A DNA stretch of 64,000 nucleotides. Origin: Devriesea agamarum. GTDB lineage: Bacteria > Actinomycetota > Actinomycetes > Actinomycetales > Dermabacteraceae. Of the stretch, positions 1 to 8,334 are shown piece after piece. Position 1 is the stretch's first letter, and each line of letters begins with the position of its first letter. The notes beneath the pieces were generated by a model. That model did no database searches, had not been told where the DNA came from, and worked only from the letters and a program-made list of their open reading frames with translations. A program made the translations under genes and the position numbers. Location of the stretch: positions 744,001-808,000 of the forward strand of contig NZ_LN849456.1 in assembly GCF_900070355.1 (NCBI RefSeq), given 5' to 3'.

Positions 1-278
1 CACTGGTGCCCCAGGCAGTGGCGCAACGCTTGGGCGGGTATCGCACACACGATGAGCTGCGTGTCGCTCAGCGCATCGGCAATTCGGGAGGTGGCCGTCA
101 CCCGCTCGTGTAGCGCAACACCGGGCAGATAAGCCTCGTTGCATCCACGCCGCCTAATCTCCTGAGCGATAGACGTCCTACGGGCCCACAGGGTCACATT
201 TCCCCCGGCGTCTGCGATCACGTTCGCAATCACGGTGCCCCAGGAACCGGCACCGAGAACAGCGACCCGAGGTGACAT
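1..278 (-). CDS. gpsA: Glycerol-3-phosphate dehydrogenase [NAD(P)+], N-terminal part (cut by window edge)
   Basis: Reading leftwards from the ATG at 278 gives a protein starting MSPRVAVLGAGSWGTVIAN, the Rossmann dinucleotide-binding signature of GpsA (GxGxWGT). It continues through a typical NAD-domain region (VTLWARR, then AYLPGV) to the window edge, so about 92 residues are visible. The family reduces dihydroxyacetone phosphate to sn-glycerol 3-phosphate for phospholipid synthesis in the cytoplasm. It lies 13 bp downstream of plsC, which uses the next intermediates of the same pathway, and is probably the distal gene of the leuCD-murA-plsC-gpsA run. Identification is firm; the C-terminal substrate domain is outside the window. 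Confidence 0.93.
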   Translation of the reverse strand, partial: MSPRVAVLGAGSWGTVIANVIADAGGNVTLWARRTSIAQEIRRRGCNEAYLPGVALHERVTATSRIADALSDTQLIVCAIPAQALRHCLGHQ

Positions 279-291
279 AGCCTGCCCTTTC

Positions 292-1062
292 CTAGGCTTT
301 ATTCCTGCGCCGCACCAGGCCTCGCCGTAAACGCCGTCCTACCTCTGGACGGTGAGCGTCGCGCCGGCCGTCGTACACGGTGTCAGGCGGCGTTTGAGAG
401 CGCAGCTGGGCCAGCATCGCAGTCACAGCGTTCATGGCCTCGTCCGTAATTCGGCGGGCGGCCTGGTACTCATCCTCGTGGGGTCGCTGCGTCGCCACAA
501 TAGCGGGGCCCACAATAATCTGTATTCCCCCGCGGGGCCGCAGATGCAGCTTGCAGGTTCGGGTTGGGTTGACCTTGTGGGAACCCCAGCACGCGATGGG
601 AATGAGTGGGGCACCGGTGCGCAGAGCGAGTCGGGCAGCGCCGGTGCGTGCCCTCATGGGCCACAGCCCCGGGTCGCGGGTGTAGGTTCCCTCCGGGTAG
701 ACCGTCAACACCTGACCGGCGCACAGCGCACTTTCAGCGGCGGCCAGGGCATCCTGAGATCGCCCACGCCCGCGGGATACCGGTATCTGGCCGGTACGTC
801 GCAATAACGTTCCCAGCACCGGAATACTAAACAGTGAGTCTTTAGCAAGGAAACGCGGCGGTATCCCCGAATCCACCAGCAGGTGTCCGTACGCGAGAGG
901 ATCGAAGGCACTGGTGTGATTGCCAATCACAATGGCCCCACCCTGGCTCGGAAGATTCTCCTGACCACTCCAGTGGCGGGCTGAAATAGCGACGAGCGCC
1001 GGTCTGAGCCCAAGTGCAGCGATCCGAATCACCCACGGCATCCGGCGATCGGTGGACACCAT
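292..1062 (-). CDS. plsC: 1-acyl-sn-glycerol-3-phosphate acyltransferase
   Basis: A 256-residue protein with the PlsC acyltransferase signatures: the NHTSAFDP box (HX4D catalytic pair) near residue 48, a PVSRGRGRSQDAL block that fits the usual substrate-phosphate site, and the YPEGTYTRD box (EGT motif). It transfers an acyl chain to lysophosphatidic acid to make phosphatidic acid at the inner membrane face. The ATG at 1062 overlaps the stop of the upstream DUF2867 gene by one base (TGATG), so translation is probably coupled; a TTG one codon earlier is less likely. gpsA follows immediately. The basic C-terminal tail (RRGLVRRRNK) may bind membrane. Typical length for the family. Confidence 0.92.
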   Translation of the reverse strand: MVSTDRRMPWVIRIAALGLRPALVAISARHWSGQENLPSQGGAIVIGNHTSAFDPLAYGHLLVDSGIPPRFLAKDSLFSIPVLGTLLRRTGQIPVSRGRGRSQDALAAAESALCAGQVLTVYPEGTYTRDPGLWPMRARTGAARLALRTGAPLIPIACWGSHKVNPTRTCKLHLRPRGGIQIIVGPAIVATQRPHEDEYQAARRITDEAMNAVTAMLAQLRSQTPPDTVYDGRRDAHRPEVGRRLRRGLVRRRNKA

Positions 1063-1625
1063 CAAGAATCCGTATCGCGCGTAGCCTGCGGCAAAACCCG
1101 CTGGTCCGGGGACGGCAGGGCTGGCGGTACGGATTTGCCGTCCAGCTGCCGAGTGTCGCGGGCCTGGATCCGCGCGCGGTGACGCACCGTGACGCCAGCG
1201 CGGCGGGCGAGCGTATTGGTGGTCTGAGCGTGCGTGATCCGGCGCATAGCAAAAATCATCCGGCCTCGCAGCGTTTTGTACTTCACGGCCGTCGTGACCC
1301 GAAGTAAACGCCCGTCCGGTTCGATCCCGACTGCGATCCTGAGCATCAGGTCACGGTCATCTTGAATAATCAGGGCCTCATCGTCGGTGGTTTCGGCCAC
1401 CACCGCACTCTTGGGCAGCGGCGGCACCAAGTCCACCACGCGTAGCAGCTCGTTGCGTACGGCCCGCGCGCCCCGTCGCACCAGTGGCACGTTTTCGGGC
1501 GCGAACATGGCTTCAGCCCACACCTGCGGGTCAGAAACCGCTACGCCTCGGGTGGGAACGATCAAAACGTCGCAGTAGTCCGGGACGGGAATGTCCCTCA
1601 GGGCAAGAGACTCATATCCGTTCAC
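1062..1625 (-). CDS. DUF2867-like protein of unknown function
   Basis: A 187-residue protein without a signal peptide or membrane segment. The pattern YCDVLIVPTRGVAVSDPQVW early on, then VVAETTDDEALIIQDDRDLMLRIAV and a TTAVKYKTLRGRMIFAMRRITH stretch, resembles the actinobacterial DUF2867 family, which has no established activity; the assignment is by remembered pattern only. It sits between murA and plsC with a 4-nt overlap to murA (ATGA) and a 1-nt overlap to plsC, so it is co-translated with envelope genes. That placement hints at a lipid- or envelope-linked role, but this is inference. The last 35 residues are Pro/Arg/Asp-rich and look disordered. Confidence 0.7.
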   Translation of the reverse strand: MNGYESLALRDIPVPDYCDVLIVPTRGVAVSDPQVWAEAMFAPENVPLVRRGARAVRNELLRVVDLVPPLPKSAVVAETTDDEALIIQDDRDLMLRIAVGIEPDGRLLRVTTAVKYKTLRGRMIFAMRRITHAQTTNTLARRAGVTVRHRARIQARDTRQLDGKSVPPALPSPDQRVLPQATRDTDS

Positions 1626-2950
1626 GGCGCATCCTCGTCGCGGAATTCGGCCCCAAGAGCCGTGAGCTTCTCACGGAACAGTTCATAGCCGCGGTCAATC
1701 AGGTCAATTCCGTGGATGCGGGAGACTCCATCAGCGGCAAGCGCTGCAATCAGGTAGGAGAATCCGCCGCGTAGATCGGGGACTTCAATTTCTGCTGCTT
1801 TTAAGGGGGTGGCACCCGAGATAACTGCCGAATGGTTGAAGTTGCGCTGGCCAAAACGGCACCGCGAACCGCCGAGGCACTCGCGGTACACCTGGATTTT
1901 GGCTCCCATGTCATTGAGGGCGCGGGTGAAGCCGAGACGGTTTTCATACACCGTCTCATGCACGATCGATAGGCCTTCCGCCTGAGTGAGAGCGACCACT
2001 AACGGCTGTTGCCAGTCGGTCATGAACCCGGGATGCACGTCGGTTTCAATGGCCGCAGAAGTGAGCGGAACCCCTGGGTGACGGAACCGAATCGAGTCAC
2101 CCTGCAGGAACTCAATGTCGCCGCCGATTTTCCTGAACACGTTCAAAAAGGTCGACATGGTTTTTTGCTGGGCCCCGTGGACGAGCACTGATCCGTGCGT
2201 CGCCAGCGCAGCACATGCCCAACTGGCCGCTTCAATTCGGTCGGGAAGAGCGGTGTGGTCAAAGCCCCCGAGCCGATCCACCCCTTCGATGCGGATGGTG
2301 CGGTCAGTCTCCATGGAGATGATGGCACCCATTTTCTGGAGCACCGCAATCAGGTCCTCAATCTCCGGTTCAACTGCGGCGCCGGACAGCTCGGTGATCC
2401 CTTCGGCGCGCACTGCGGTCAGTAGCACCTGTTCGGTGGCGCCGACACTGGGGTATTCAAGGTGAATCCGGGCGCCGCGCAATCCCTGCGGGGCGGTGAT
2501 ATAGATACCGTGCTCGCGTTTATCGACATCGGCACCGAATTCCCGCAACACCGTGAGGTGATAGTTGATCGGACGATCCCCAATCCGACATCCCCCAAGG
2601 TCCGGGATGATGGCTTCACCGAGGCGATGCAGAAGAGGCCCGCAGAAAAGAATCGGAATGCGTGAGGAGCCCGCATGGGCGTCAATGTCTGTCACATGCG
2701 CCTGCTCGACGTTGGAGGGATCCAGGTGGATCACCCCGGCGTCGAGATCCGCATCGACCTTCACCCCGTGAATGCTGAGCAGCTTTCCCACGATTTGCAC
2801 GTCGCGGATATCCGGCACCGATCGCAGTGTGCTGGGTTCTTCACCGAGCAGTGCCGCAACCATCGCTTTGGAAACGAGGTTTTTGGCACCGCGAACGGTA
2901 ATTTCGCCCTGCAAGGGGCGTCCGCCACGAACGGTGAACGTTGAGCTCAT
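1622..2950 (-). CDS. murA: UDP-N-acetylglucosamine 1-carboxyvinyltransferase
   Basis: A 442-residue enolpyruvyl transferase that commits UDP-GlcNAc to peptidoglycan synthesis in the cytoplasm. The N terminus (GGRPLQGEITVRGAKNLVSKAM) carries the UDP-GlcNAc-binding KN pair, and the catalytic loop reads DLGGCRIGDRP, with the active-site cysteine near residue 121. I chose the ATG at 2950 (MSSTFTVRGG) because AAGGA lies 5 to 6 bases upstream; an in-frame start 10 codons earlier has no comparable site. It follows leuCD after a 126-bp gap and overlaps the DUF2867 gene by 4 nt. The cysteine, rather than the aspartate found in mycobacterial MurA, predicts a fosfomycin-sensitive enzyme. Confidence 0.95.
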   Translation of the reverse strand: MSSTFTVRGGRPLQGEITVRGAKNLVSKAMVAALLGEEPSTLRSVPDIRDVQIVGKLLSIHGVKVDADLDAGVIHLDPSNVEQAHVTDIDAHAGSSRIPILFCGPLLHRLGEAIIPDLGGCRIGDRPINYHLTVLREFGADVDKREHGIYITAPQGLRGARIHLEYPSVGATEQVLLTAVRAEGITELSGAAVEPEIEDLIAVLQKMGAIISMETDRTIRIEGVDRLGGFDHTALPDRIEAASWACAALATHGSVLVHGAQQKTMSTFLNVFRKIGGDIEFLQGDSIRFRHPGVPLTSAAIETDVHPGFMTDWQQPLVVALTQAEGLSIVHETVYENRLGFTRALNDMGAKIQVYRECLGGSRCRFGQRNFNHSAVISGATPLKAAEIEVPDLRGGFSYLIAALAADGVSRIHGIDLIDRGYELFREKLTALGAEFRDEDAP

Positions 2951-2973
2951 GGTGTCCTTCACGTGATGGGAAA

Positions 2974-2988
2974 GGGGCATGAAGCCCC
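2974..2988 (-). terminator. Short GC hairpin between leuD and murA, possible weak terminator
   Basis: On the minus strand GGGGC-TTCAT-GCCCC forms a perfect 5-bp stem followed by TTTCCC. It lies about 90 bp after the leuD stop and 25 bp before the murA start. It could partly terminate leuCD transcription or just be leader structure for murA; the T-run is poor, so this is a weak call. Confidence 0.3.
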
Positions 2989-3076
2989 CGTAGCAACTCT
3001 CCCACTGTAAAGGATGTCGAACGGTCCTTGTGTCCAGATCAGGCCCTCGGCTGACGGCTGTCTTCTCACACTGCGC

Positions 3077-3688
3077 TTAACGCATGTTAGCCGTGCGAAC
3101 AGGAAGGGTTTTAGGCATCCAACTTGGGCGTTTAGCTTCAAATGCATCGATATCCGCTTCGTGGCGCAGGGTGAGGCCAATGTCGTCTAGCCCCTCCATG
3201 AGGCGCCATCGCGTGTAGTCATCGAGGTCAAAACGAAGCGTGAGATCCGCGCACCGAACCTGTCGGTCAACGAGATCGACGGTGATCTCCGTGCCCGGGT
3301 GTTCTTCCAGCATCTTCCACAGCAGTTCAATGTCACCTTGCGCCATCACACCGGCAACCAAGCCTTGTTTTCCGGCATTCCCGCGAAAAATATCGGCGAA
3401 TCGGGAGGACAGCACGGCTCGAAACCCATAGTCACGAAGGGCCCATACCGCGTGCTCGCGAGAGGAGCCCGTGCCGAAGTCGGGCCCAGCCACGAGCACG
3501 CTGCCCTCTCGATATGCGGGCTGGTTCAGCACGAACGATTCATCGCGTCGCCAGGCTGAAAACAGTCCATCCTCAAACCCGGTTTTGGTGACCCTTTTGA
3601 GATAGACAGCGGGAATGATCTGATCGGTGTCGACATTGCTGCGTCGCAGCGGAACCCCGATGCCGGTGTGTGAGGTAAACGAATCCAC
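3077..3688 (-). CDS. leuD: 3-isopropylmalate dehydratase, small subunit
   Basis: A 203-residue swivel-domain subunit of isopropylmalate isomerase, which interconverts 2- and 3-isopropylmalate in leucine synthesis. The signatures are [14 protein letters not shown] near the N terminus and [17 protein letters not shown] at about residues 68 to 85. The start is a GTG with an AAGAAG ribosome site. It lies 52 bp downstream of leuC and pairs with it as a heterodimer. The length is normal and nothing is missing. Expression is probably tied to the IclR-type regulator divergent from leuC. Confidence 0.96.
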   Translation of the reverse strand: MDSFTSHTGIGVPLRRSNVDTDQIIPAVYLKRVTKTGFEDGLFSAWRRDESFVLNQPAYREGSVLVAGPDFGTGSSREHAVWALRDYGFRAVLSSRFADIFRGNAGKQGLVAGVMAQGDIELLWKMLEEHPGTEITVDLVDRQVRCADLTLRFDLDDYTRWRLMEGLDDIGLTLRHEADIDAFEAKRPSWMPKTLPVRTANMR

Positions 3689-3740
3689 GATTTTCTTCTT
3701 TCAGGTCTTTGGGAATGTCTGCTGTGTTCCGCATCCGCAC

Positions 3741-5153
3741 TCAGGTCAGCGGAGCGAGATCTGCCGGGCTCGACAGTCGGCCACGCACCGCGGTTGCGGC
3801 GGCCACAGCCGGAGACACCAGGTGGGTTCGCCCGCCTTTGCCTTGACGTCCTTCAAAATTGCGGTTTGAGGTTGAGGCGCTGCGCTCACCGGGTGCGAGC
3901 TGATCTGGGTTCATGCCCAAACACATGGAGCATCCCGCCTGACGCCATTCAGCGCCGAAATCGATAATGTCGCGATGCAGGCCCTCAGCCTCGGCTTGTC
4001 GGCGCACCCGAGCTGATCCCGGCACCACCATGACACGCACCCCGGGGTGCTTTCGGCGTCCCCGGATCAACGATGCGAAGGTGCGCAGATCCTCAATGCG
4101 TCCGTTGGTGCACGACCCCATAAACACGGTGTCCACCGCAATGTCCTTAAGCTGGGTTCCGGGCTCCAAATCCATGTAGCACAGCGCCTTTTCGCAGGCG
4201 GCGCGGGCCACGTCATCGGTGAAGTCCTCGGGGGTGGGGACGCGCCCCGATAGCGGCATTCCCTGCGCCGGGTTAGTTCCCCAGGTGACGAAGGGTTCCA
4301 GCTCATCAGCGTCGATGATCACCTCGTGGTCGAAGACGGCGTCATCATCGCTGCGCAGTGTTCGCCAATACGCCACGGCCTCGTCCCAGTCTGTGCCAGT
4401 GGGGGCGTGGGGACGGTTTTTTACGTACTCGAAGGTGGTCTCATCCGGCGCAATCATCCCGGCCCTGGCTCCAGCTTCGATCGACATGTTGCACACGGTC
4501 ATCCGAGCTTCCATGGACAGTTCCCGGATGGCGTTGCCGCGATATTCGAGCACATACCCTTGGCCGCCGCCGGTGCCGATCCGGGCGATCACAGCCAGGA
4601 TGAGGTCTTTAGCGCTCACCCCGGGCCGCAGGGAGCCATTGACTGTAATAGCCATGGTTTTAAACGGCGTCAGAGGAAGGGTTTGCGTGGCTAGAACGTG
4701 TTCGACTTCGCTGGTTCCGATCCCGAATGCAAGTGCACCAAAGGCGCCGTGCGTTGAGGTGTGAGAATCACCGCACACCACGGTAATTCCGGGCATGGTC
4801 AGCCCGAGCTGCGGTCCCACCACGTGCACGATGCCTTGGTCCGCGTCCCCCAGGGAGTGGATTCGCACCCCGAAATCGTGGGCGTTTTGGCGTAGCGTTT
4901 CAATCTGGGTTCGGCTGACCAGGTCAGCAATCGGCTTGTCGATGTCGACGGTGGGGGTGTTGTGGTCTTCTGTGGCGATGGTTTGATCCACGCGCCGCAG
5001 CGGTCGGCCTGCGAGTCTGAGCCCGTCAAAGGCTTGGGGGCTCGTCACTTCGTGCAGGAGGTGGAGGTCGATGTAGAGAAGATCCGGCTGTCCGTTTTCC
5101 CCGCGTCGGACCACATGGTCCTGCCATACCTTTTCTGCCAGTGTGCCCGCCAT
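3741..5153 (-). CDS. leuC: 3-isopropylmalate dehydratase, large subunit
   Basis: A 470-residue aconitase-family subunit carrying the 4Fe-4S cluster of isopropylmalate isomerase. The three cluster cysteines are visible at about 348 (FMGSCTNGR), 408 and 411 ([11 protein letters not shown]). Other family blocks include the [22 protein letters not shown] region and WGTNPAQ. The ATG has a strong GAGGAGG site upstream. It is the first gene of the leuCD run and is divergent from an IclR-family regulator, the arrangement known for LtbR in Corynebacterium. Full length. Confidence 0.97.
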   Translation of the reverse strand: MAGTLAEKVWQDHVVRRGENGQPDLLYIDLHLLHEVTSPQAFDGLRLAGRPLRRVDQTIATEDHNTPTVDIDKPIADLVSRTQIETLRQNAHDFGVRIHSLGDADQGIVHVVGPQLGLTMPGITVVCGDSHTSTHGAFGALAFGIGTSEVEHVLATQTLPLTPFKTMAITVNGSLRPGVSAKDLILAVIARIGTGGGQGYVLEYRGNAIRELSMEARMTVCNMSIEAGARAGMIAPDETTFEYVKNRPHAPTGTDWDEAVAYWRTLRSDDDAVFDHEVIIDADELEPFVTWGTNPAQGMPLSGRVPTPEDFTDDVARAACEKALCYMDLEPGTQLKDIAVDTVFMGSCTNGRIEDLRTFASLIRGRRKHPGVRVMVVPGSARVRRQAEAEGLHRDIIDFGAEWRQAGCSMCLGMNPDQLAPGERSASTSNRNFEGRQGKGGRTHLVSPAVAAATAVRGRLSSPADLAPLT

Positions 5154-5208
5154 AAGAACCTCCTCGATGCGCTCGGCGGCCTTTTCCCGCCCGTCAGCAC
5201 GGGTCTAT

Positions 5209-5247
5209 CGTGAGATCTGCCCGACACCTCCGCACTTGCGTCTCACG
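5209..5247. promoter_or_regulatory. Inverted repeat in the leuC / iclR divergent promoter region
   Basis: CGTGAGA at 5209-5215 and TCTCACG at 5241-5247 form a perfect inverted repeat with 25 bases between the arms. It sits in the 117-bp region between the divergent leuC (minus) and IclR regulator (plus) starts, upstream of both, where an operator would be expected. A TATCAT hexamer at 5262-5267 could belong to a -10 element for the regulator. Binding is inferred, not shown. Confidence 0.4.
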
Positions 5248-5270
5248 GAATAAGACGTCAGTATCATGCC

Positions 5271-6020
5271 ATGGACAATCCTGGAGTGGATACCGCCGCA
5301 GTGCACGGCGGCAGCGGAGTCGGCGTCCTTGACAAAGCCGCCGTGGTGCTCGGCGCCCTGGAAGCAGGCCCCGCAACCCTTGCCCAACTCGTGCAGGCAA
5401 CCGGCCTCGCACGCCCCACAGCCCACCGTCTCGCGGTCGCACTCGAACACCACCGATTCGTCGCCCGCGACATGCAGGGCCGTTTCATCCTCGGATCGCG
5501 CCTGGGCGAACTTGCCGCAGCCGCCGGAGAAGACCGCCTGCTCGCAGCCGCGGGCCCGGTACTGGCCGCATTGCGCGACCACACCGGCGAATCCGCCCAA
5601 CTGTATCGACGCCAAGGTGATCACCGAATCTGCGTGGCAGCTGCTGAACGCCCAATTGGTCTGCGCGACTCGGTGCCACTTGGCGCCACGCTCACCATGA
5701 AAGCAGGCTCAGCCGCGCAGATCCTGCTCGCCTGGGAAGAACCAGACCGCCTCCACCGCGGACTCCACGGGGCGCGCTTCACCGCCACCATGCTGTCAGC
5801 GGTGCGTCGCCGCGGATGGTCCCAGAGCGTCGGTGAGCGCGAGTCGGGGGTGGGATCCGTCTCAGCGCCGGTACGGGGCCCCAACGGACGGGTTGTGGCC
5901 GCGCTCAGCGTGTCCGGGCCCATCGAACGCATCACCCGGCAGCCAGGGCGCTTACACGCCGCAGCCGTGATCTCCTCAGCGAACCATCTCACCGAGGTAC
6001 TGCGGCGCTCCGCCTCCTAA
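5271..6020 (+). CDS. IclR-family transcriptional regulator (LtbR-like)
   Basis: A 249-residue regulator with an N-terminal winged helix-turn-helix (about residues 20 to 75, LDKAAVVLGALEAGPATLAQLVQATGLARPTAHRLAVALEHHRF) and a C-terminal IclR effector-binding domain (from about 85; MKAGSAAQILLAW, then VGSVSAPVRGPNGRVVAALSVSGP). It is divergent from leuCD. In Corynebacterium glutamicum the regulator in this exact position, LtbR, represses leuCD and leuB; by position I infer a similar role. It converges on the usp gene with a 21-bp gap. The ATG start has no obvious Shine-Dalgarno sequence, so the true start is somewhat uncertain. Confidence 0.88.
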   Translation: MDNPGVDTAAVHGGSGVGVLDKAAVVLGALEAGPATLAQLVQATGLARPTAHRLAVALEHHRFVARDMQGRFILGSRLGELAAAAGEDRLLAAAGPVLAALRDHTGESAQLYRRQGDHRICVAAAERPIGLRDSVPLGATLTMKAGSAAQILLAWEEPDRLHRGLHGARFTATMLSAVRRRGWSQSVGERESGVGSVSAPVRGPNGRVVAALSVSGPIERITRQPGRLHAAAVISSANHLTEVLRRSAS

Positions 6021-6041
6021 GCCCTGTGGCGAGGACCCAGC

Positions 6042-6863
6042 TTAGAGATTGGGCCGGGCCAGCCACACCGGCGTATGCGCGTACCGCAAAATTGCCATAG
6101 TGACCGAGGACATGGCACTGGCGGTCTGAGTACGATCATGCGGAGCTGTGACGAGCATGCGTGCTCCGCTGCTCGCTTTGATGAGGTCCTGCGCGGAACG
6201 CCCGGTCACCGGGGCACCCATAGTGACCTCAACACCGGGGCTCTCCTCGTGGACAACCTGCCGGGCACGCTCAAGCACATGCTCAACACCCGCTTCAGCC
6301 ACCGCTGCCCCGTGAACTACCTGCACACCCACGCCGTGCATCGTGGCCAGGTGCGCCGCTGCGCGCAGGGCGCGTTCCGAGAACGAGGTGCCATCAAAGG
6401 CAGCAGCCACAGGCCCGCTTCCAGTTTCCTCACCGCGGACCACCACCACCGGGCAATGCGCTCCCGAGGCAAGGGCTAAGGAGACCGATCCCACAACCAG
6501 GGACATGAAGCGACCAAGCCCTCGGCCGCCCACCACCAGCAGGTCTGCCGACGCCGACTGCTGTAGCAAAATCTCCGCCGGCCGGCCCACCACCAGCTCT
6601 GAGGTGATCTCATGCTCGGGTACCAGTTGGCGGGCCTGCTCAACCGTCTCTGCAAGCAGCTGCTCAGCCGCCACCCGCAGCCCTGATCCAGCGATTCCCG
6701 GTACCGGATCAATGTCGACATTCATCAATGGCCAGATAAATGCATGCACTAAATGCAACCGACCACCGGTCAACCGGGCGTGGTGAGCAGCGAACTTGAG
6801 CGCTCGCTCAGATCCGTCGGACTCGGTGACTCCAACAACAATGCGCGGGTTGTCCTGAATCAT
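6042..6863 (-). CDS. Tandem-domain universal stress protein
   Basis: A 273-residue protein with two UspA domains. Domain 1 (about 1 to 140) begins RIVVGVTESDGSERALKFA and has an intact nucleotide-binding glycine motif (VVGGRGLGRFMSLVVGSVS). Domain 2 (about 150 to 273) begins GPVAAAFDGTSFSERALRAA, but its equivalent loop reads VTAPHDRTQTASAMSSVT and lacks the glycine pattern, so probably only the first domain binds ATP. The role is stress survival in the cytoplasm, with unknown partners. A GAGGAGG site precedes the ATG. A small TCAC-TAG-GTGA palindrome sits about 75 bp upstream. Confidence 0.9.
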   Translation of the reverse strand: MIQDNPRIVVGVTESDGSERALKFAAHHARLTGGRLHLVHAFIWPLMNVDIDPVPGIAGSGLRVAAEQLLAETVEQARQLVPEHEITSELVVGRPAEILLQQSASADLLVVGGRGLGRFMSLVVGSVSLALASGAHCPVVVVRGEETGSGPVAAAFDGTSFSERALRAAAHLATMHGVGVQVVHGAAVAEAGVEHVLERARQVVHEESPGVEVTMGAPVTGRSAQDLIKASSGARMLVTAPHDRTQTASAMSSVTMAILRYAHTPVWLARPNL

Positions 6864-6983
6864 GGCGGCCTCCTCGATGCGTCATGAACACGGGCCCACC
6901 CTTAGGGCCACAGCCCCATTGTGTCATGTAAATCACCTAGTGACCTGGGCGCATTGACCCGGCTCGGCGCGAGGACACGCGAG

Positions 6984-7763
6984 CTAGCCGAGAGGCATTC
7001 CGCGCAGCCGAACCGAGAGGCATGTCACGCAGCCCTCAAGCTTTATAAACTCAGAGATGTCCACGTCGATGACGTTCAACCCCAGACCCCTGAACTTGCG
7101 GGCTGTCTCGGGTGCATCCGCCGACATCAGCACCGTATGCGCATCCAGCACCACCACATGCGACCCCGATTCTTCGGGCACCGCCATGAAGTTGTCCCAT
7201 ACGGATGGGTCATCGACCAGGGGCTCGTATCCGATCACGGTGCCATCGGGCAGCGCGGTGACGGCTGACTTGAGATGAAGAACTTTCGTCAAAGGCACGG
7301 CAACTACATTGGCACCCTGGTCAGCGAGCAGTTCGCGCAGCTGCCGGATTCCTTCATCATTGGTACGGCCCCCGTGGCCCACCCAAACCGTTCCGCCATA
7401 TTTGAGGACGTCACCGCCATCGAGGGTGCCGGGGGCTTGGATCCGACTCACACGGTATCCGAGCTTGCGTACCATGGCCTCGGCTGCTTCGGCTTCCGCC
7501 CGCCGTTCTTCAGCTCCTGAGCGTGCGATCACTGCCAGGTCGCCATAGACGACCATGGTGTCCTCGACGAAGACCGAGTCTGGGCACGCATCTGCGGGCG
7601 GAACTTCGTGAGTGCTCCAGCCCGCGTCGTGCAGCGCCTGCACATACCCTTCCCATTGGCGCATTGCCAGCTCGCCATCAACGGGCTGACGATCAATATG
7701 AGTGACGATGCCATCGGCCAGACGAGGGGATGGCCTGCGAATAAGAGCATGTTTGCGGTCCAT
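6984..7763 (-). CDS. Dimethylargininase / arginine-deiminase-fold hydrolase
   Basis: A 259-residue amidinotransferase-fold enzyme resembling NG,NG-dimethylarginine dimethylaminohydrolase. Visible landmarks are an N-terminal RRPSPRLADG, the acidic FVEDT loop, GTLDGGDVL, the catalytic His in VLHLKSAVT at about 162, and the C-terminal nucleophile in EGCVTCLSVRLRG, the first Cys at about 246. Substrates could be methylated arginines, arginine or related guanidines; the sequence does not decide. It lies 120 bp upstream of the stress protein on the same strand. An GGGAGGA site precedes the ATG. Single domain, full length. Confidence 0.87.
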   Translation of the reverse strand: MDRKHALIRRPSPRLADGIVTHIDRQPVDGELAMRQWEGYVQALHDAGWSTHEVPPADACPDSVFVEDTMVVYGDLAVIARSGAEERRAEAEAAEAMVRKLGYRVSRIQAPGTLDGGDVLKYGGTVWVGHGGRTNDEGIRQLRELLADQGANVVAVPLTKVLHLKSAVTALPDGTVIGYEPLVDDPSVWDNFMAVPEESGSHVVVLDAHTVLMSADAPETARKFRGLGLNVIDVDISEFIKLEGCVTCLSVRLRGMPLG

Positions 7764-7865
7764 GCACCCAGTATCCTCCCGCCCCTCGCATAATGTCGTA
7801 TACCTAACACCATTGACCGGCCTCTACGGTGTCGCCGCTGCCTCAAAAGCCTGCCGGCAGATACA

Positions 7866-7899
7866 AGAAAACCCGCGATCTAAAGAAAAAGACCACGGG
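7866..7899 (-). terminator. Intrinsic terminator of the tRNA cluster
   Basis: Reading the minus strand just after the last tRNA-Glu, CCCGTGGTCT pairs with AGATCGCGGG (10 bp with two G-T pairs) around an 8-nt T-rich loop, followed directly by TTTTCTT. This is a classical Rho-independent terminator and closes the Gln-Glu-Glu tRNA run. Confidence 0.8.
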
Positions 7900-7907
7900 C
7901 TATTCAT

Positions 7908-7983
7908 TGGTACCCCGTACCGGATTTGAACCGGTGTTACCGCCGTGAGAGGGCGGCGTCCTAGGCCGCTAGACGAACGGGGC
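7908..7983 (-). tRNA. tRNA-Glu(CTC), copy 1
   Basis: The minus strand folds into a complete cloverleaf of 76 nt including an encoded CCA. The acceptor stem is GCCCCGT/ACGGGGT, the anticodon stem CCGCC/GGCGG encloses loop CTCTCAC (anticodon CTC), and the T arm is ACCGG-TTCAAAT-CCGGT. It differs from the neighbouring copy at one D-loop base (GTCTAGCGG here). Confidence 0.96.
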
Positions 7984-8003
7984 GCCGCAGGTTAAAAACC
8001 TGC

Positions 8004-8079
8004 TGGTACCCCGTACCGGATTTGAACCGGTGTTACCGCCGTGAGAGGGCGGCGTCCTAGGCCACTAGACGAACGGGGC
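8004..8079 (-). tRNA. tRNA-Glu(CTC), copy 2
   Basis: A second 76-nt tRNA-Glu gene with encoded CCA and the same arms and CTC anticodon as the first copy; the D loop reads GTCTAGTGG. The 20-bp spacer between copies implies a common transcript. It is a recent tandem duplication, judging by near-identity. Confidence 0.96.
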
Positions 8080-8106
8080 GCCGACGGTTCAGATAGAACC
8101 ATCAAG

Positions 8107-8178
8107 CTGGGGTACCTGGACTCGAACCAAGAACAACTGAACCAGAATCAGCCGTGTTACCGATTACACCATACCCCA
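8107..8178 (-). tRNA. tRNA-Gln(CTG)
   Basis: A 72-nt cloverleaf on the minus strand: acceptor TGGGGTA/TACCCCA, anticodon loop TTCTGGT with anticodon CTG, T arm with GGTTCGAGTCC. No CCA is encoded (GCTT follows), unlike the two tRNA-Glu genes next to it. It is probably first in the Gln-Glu-Glu transcript. Confidence 0.95.
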
Positions 8179-8270
8179 AGGGGGTGTTTATCCTGCTCTT
8201 CTTCCGAAGCGCTGGGATCAGCACCGGTGAATAACAGTACACGACTACAGCCGATGCGTCGAACGGATCC

Positions 8271-8308
8271 GGGCTGCGCAGCCTGTGAACTCTCCCACCC
8301 CGCAGCCC
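8271..8308. repeat. Inverted repeat between gltX and the tRNA genes
   Basis: GGGCTGCG at 8271-8278 and CGCAGCCC at 8301-8308 are perfect inverted arms around a 22-nt loop, downstream of the gltX stop. There is no T-run on either strand, so it may be a factor-dependent stop or processing signal; function is uncertain. The rest of the 156-bp interval shows no gene. Confidence 0.4.
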
Positions 8309-8334
8309 AGATCTCATCCGAAAACTAGAACCCG

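Noticed and set aside
352-830. Overlapping open frames opposite plsC
   Set aside because: They lie wholly inside plsC, have no recognisable domains and show Arg/Gly-rich shadow composition.
4219-4764. 181-codon frame on the plus strand inside leuC
   Set aside because: Antisense to a conserved catalytic gene and without family features; a high-GC shadow frame.
5154-5270. Leucine-rich leader peptide before leuC
   Set aside because: A 20-codon frame (MILTSYSVRRKCGGVGQISR) starts at 5271 region on the minus strand but has just one Leu and no run of regulatory codons or terminator.
6921-6960. CRP/FNR-like operator before the usp gene
   Set aside because: TGTGT and TCACC half-sites are present but the spacing is 8 instead of 6 and the match is poor; only the small TCAC-TAG-GTGA palindrome is clear.
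7908-8079. CRISPR-like or other repeat array
   Set aside because: The near-identical 76-bp units are two tRNA-Glu genes with full cloverleaf structure.
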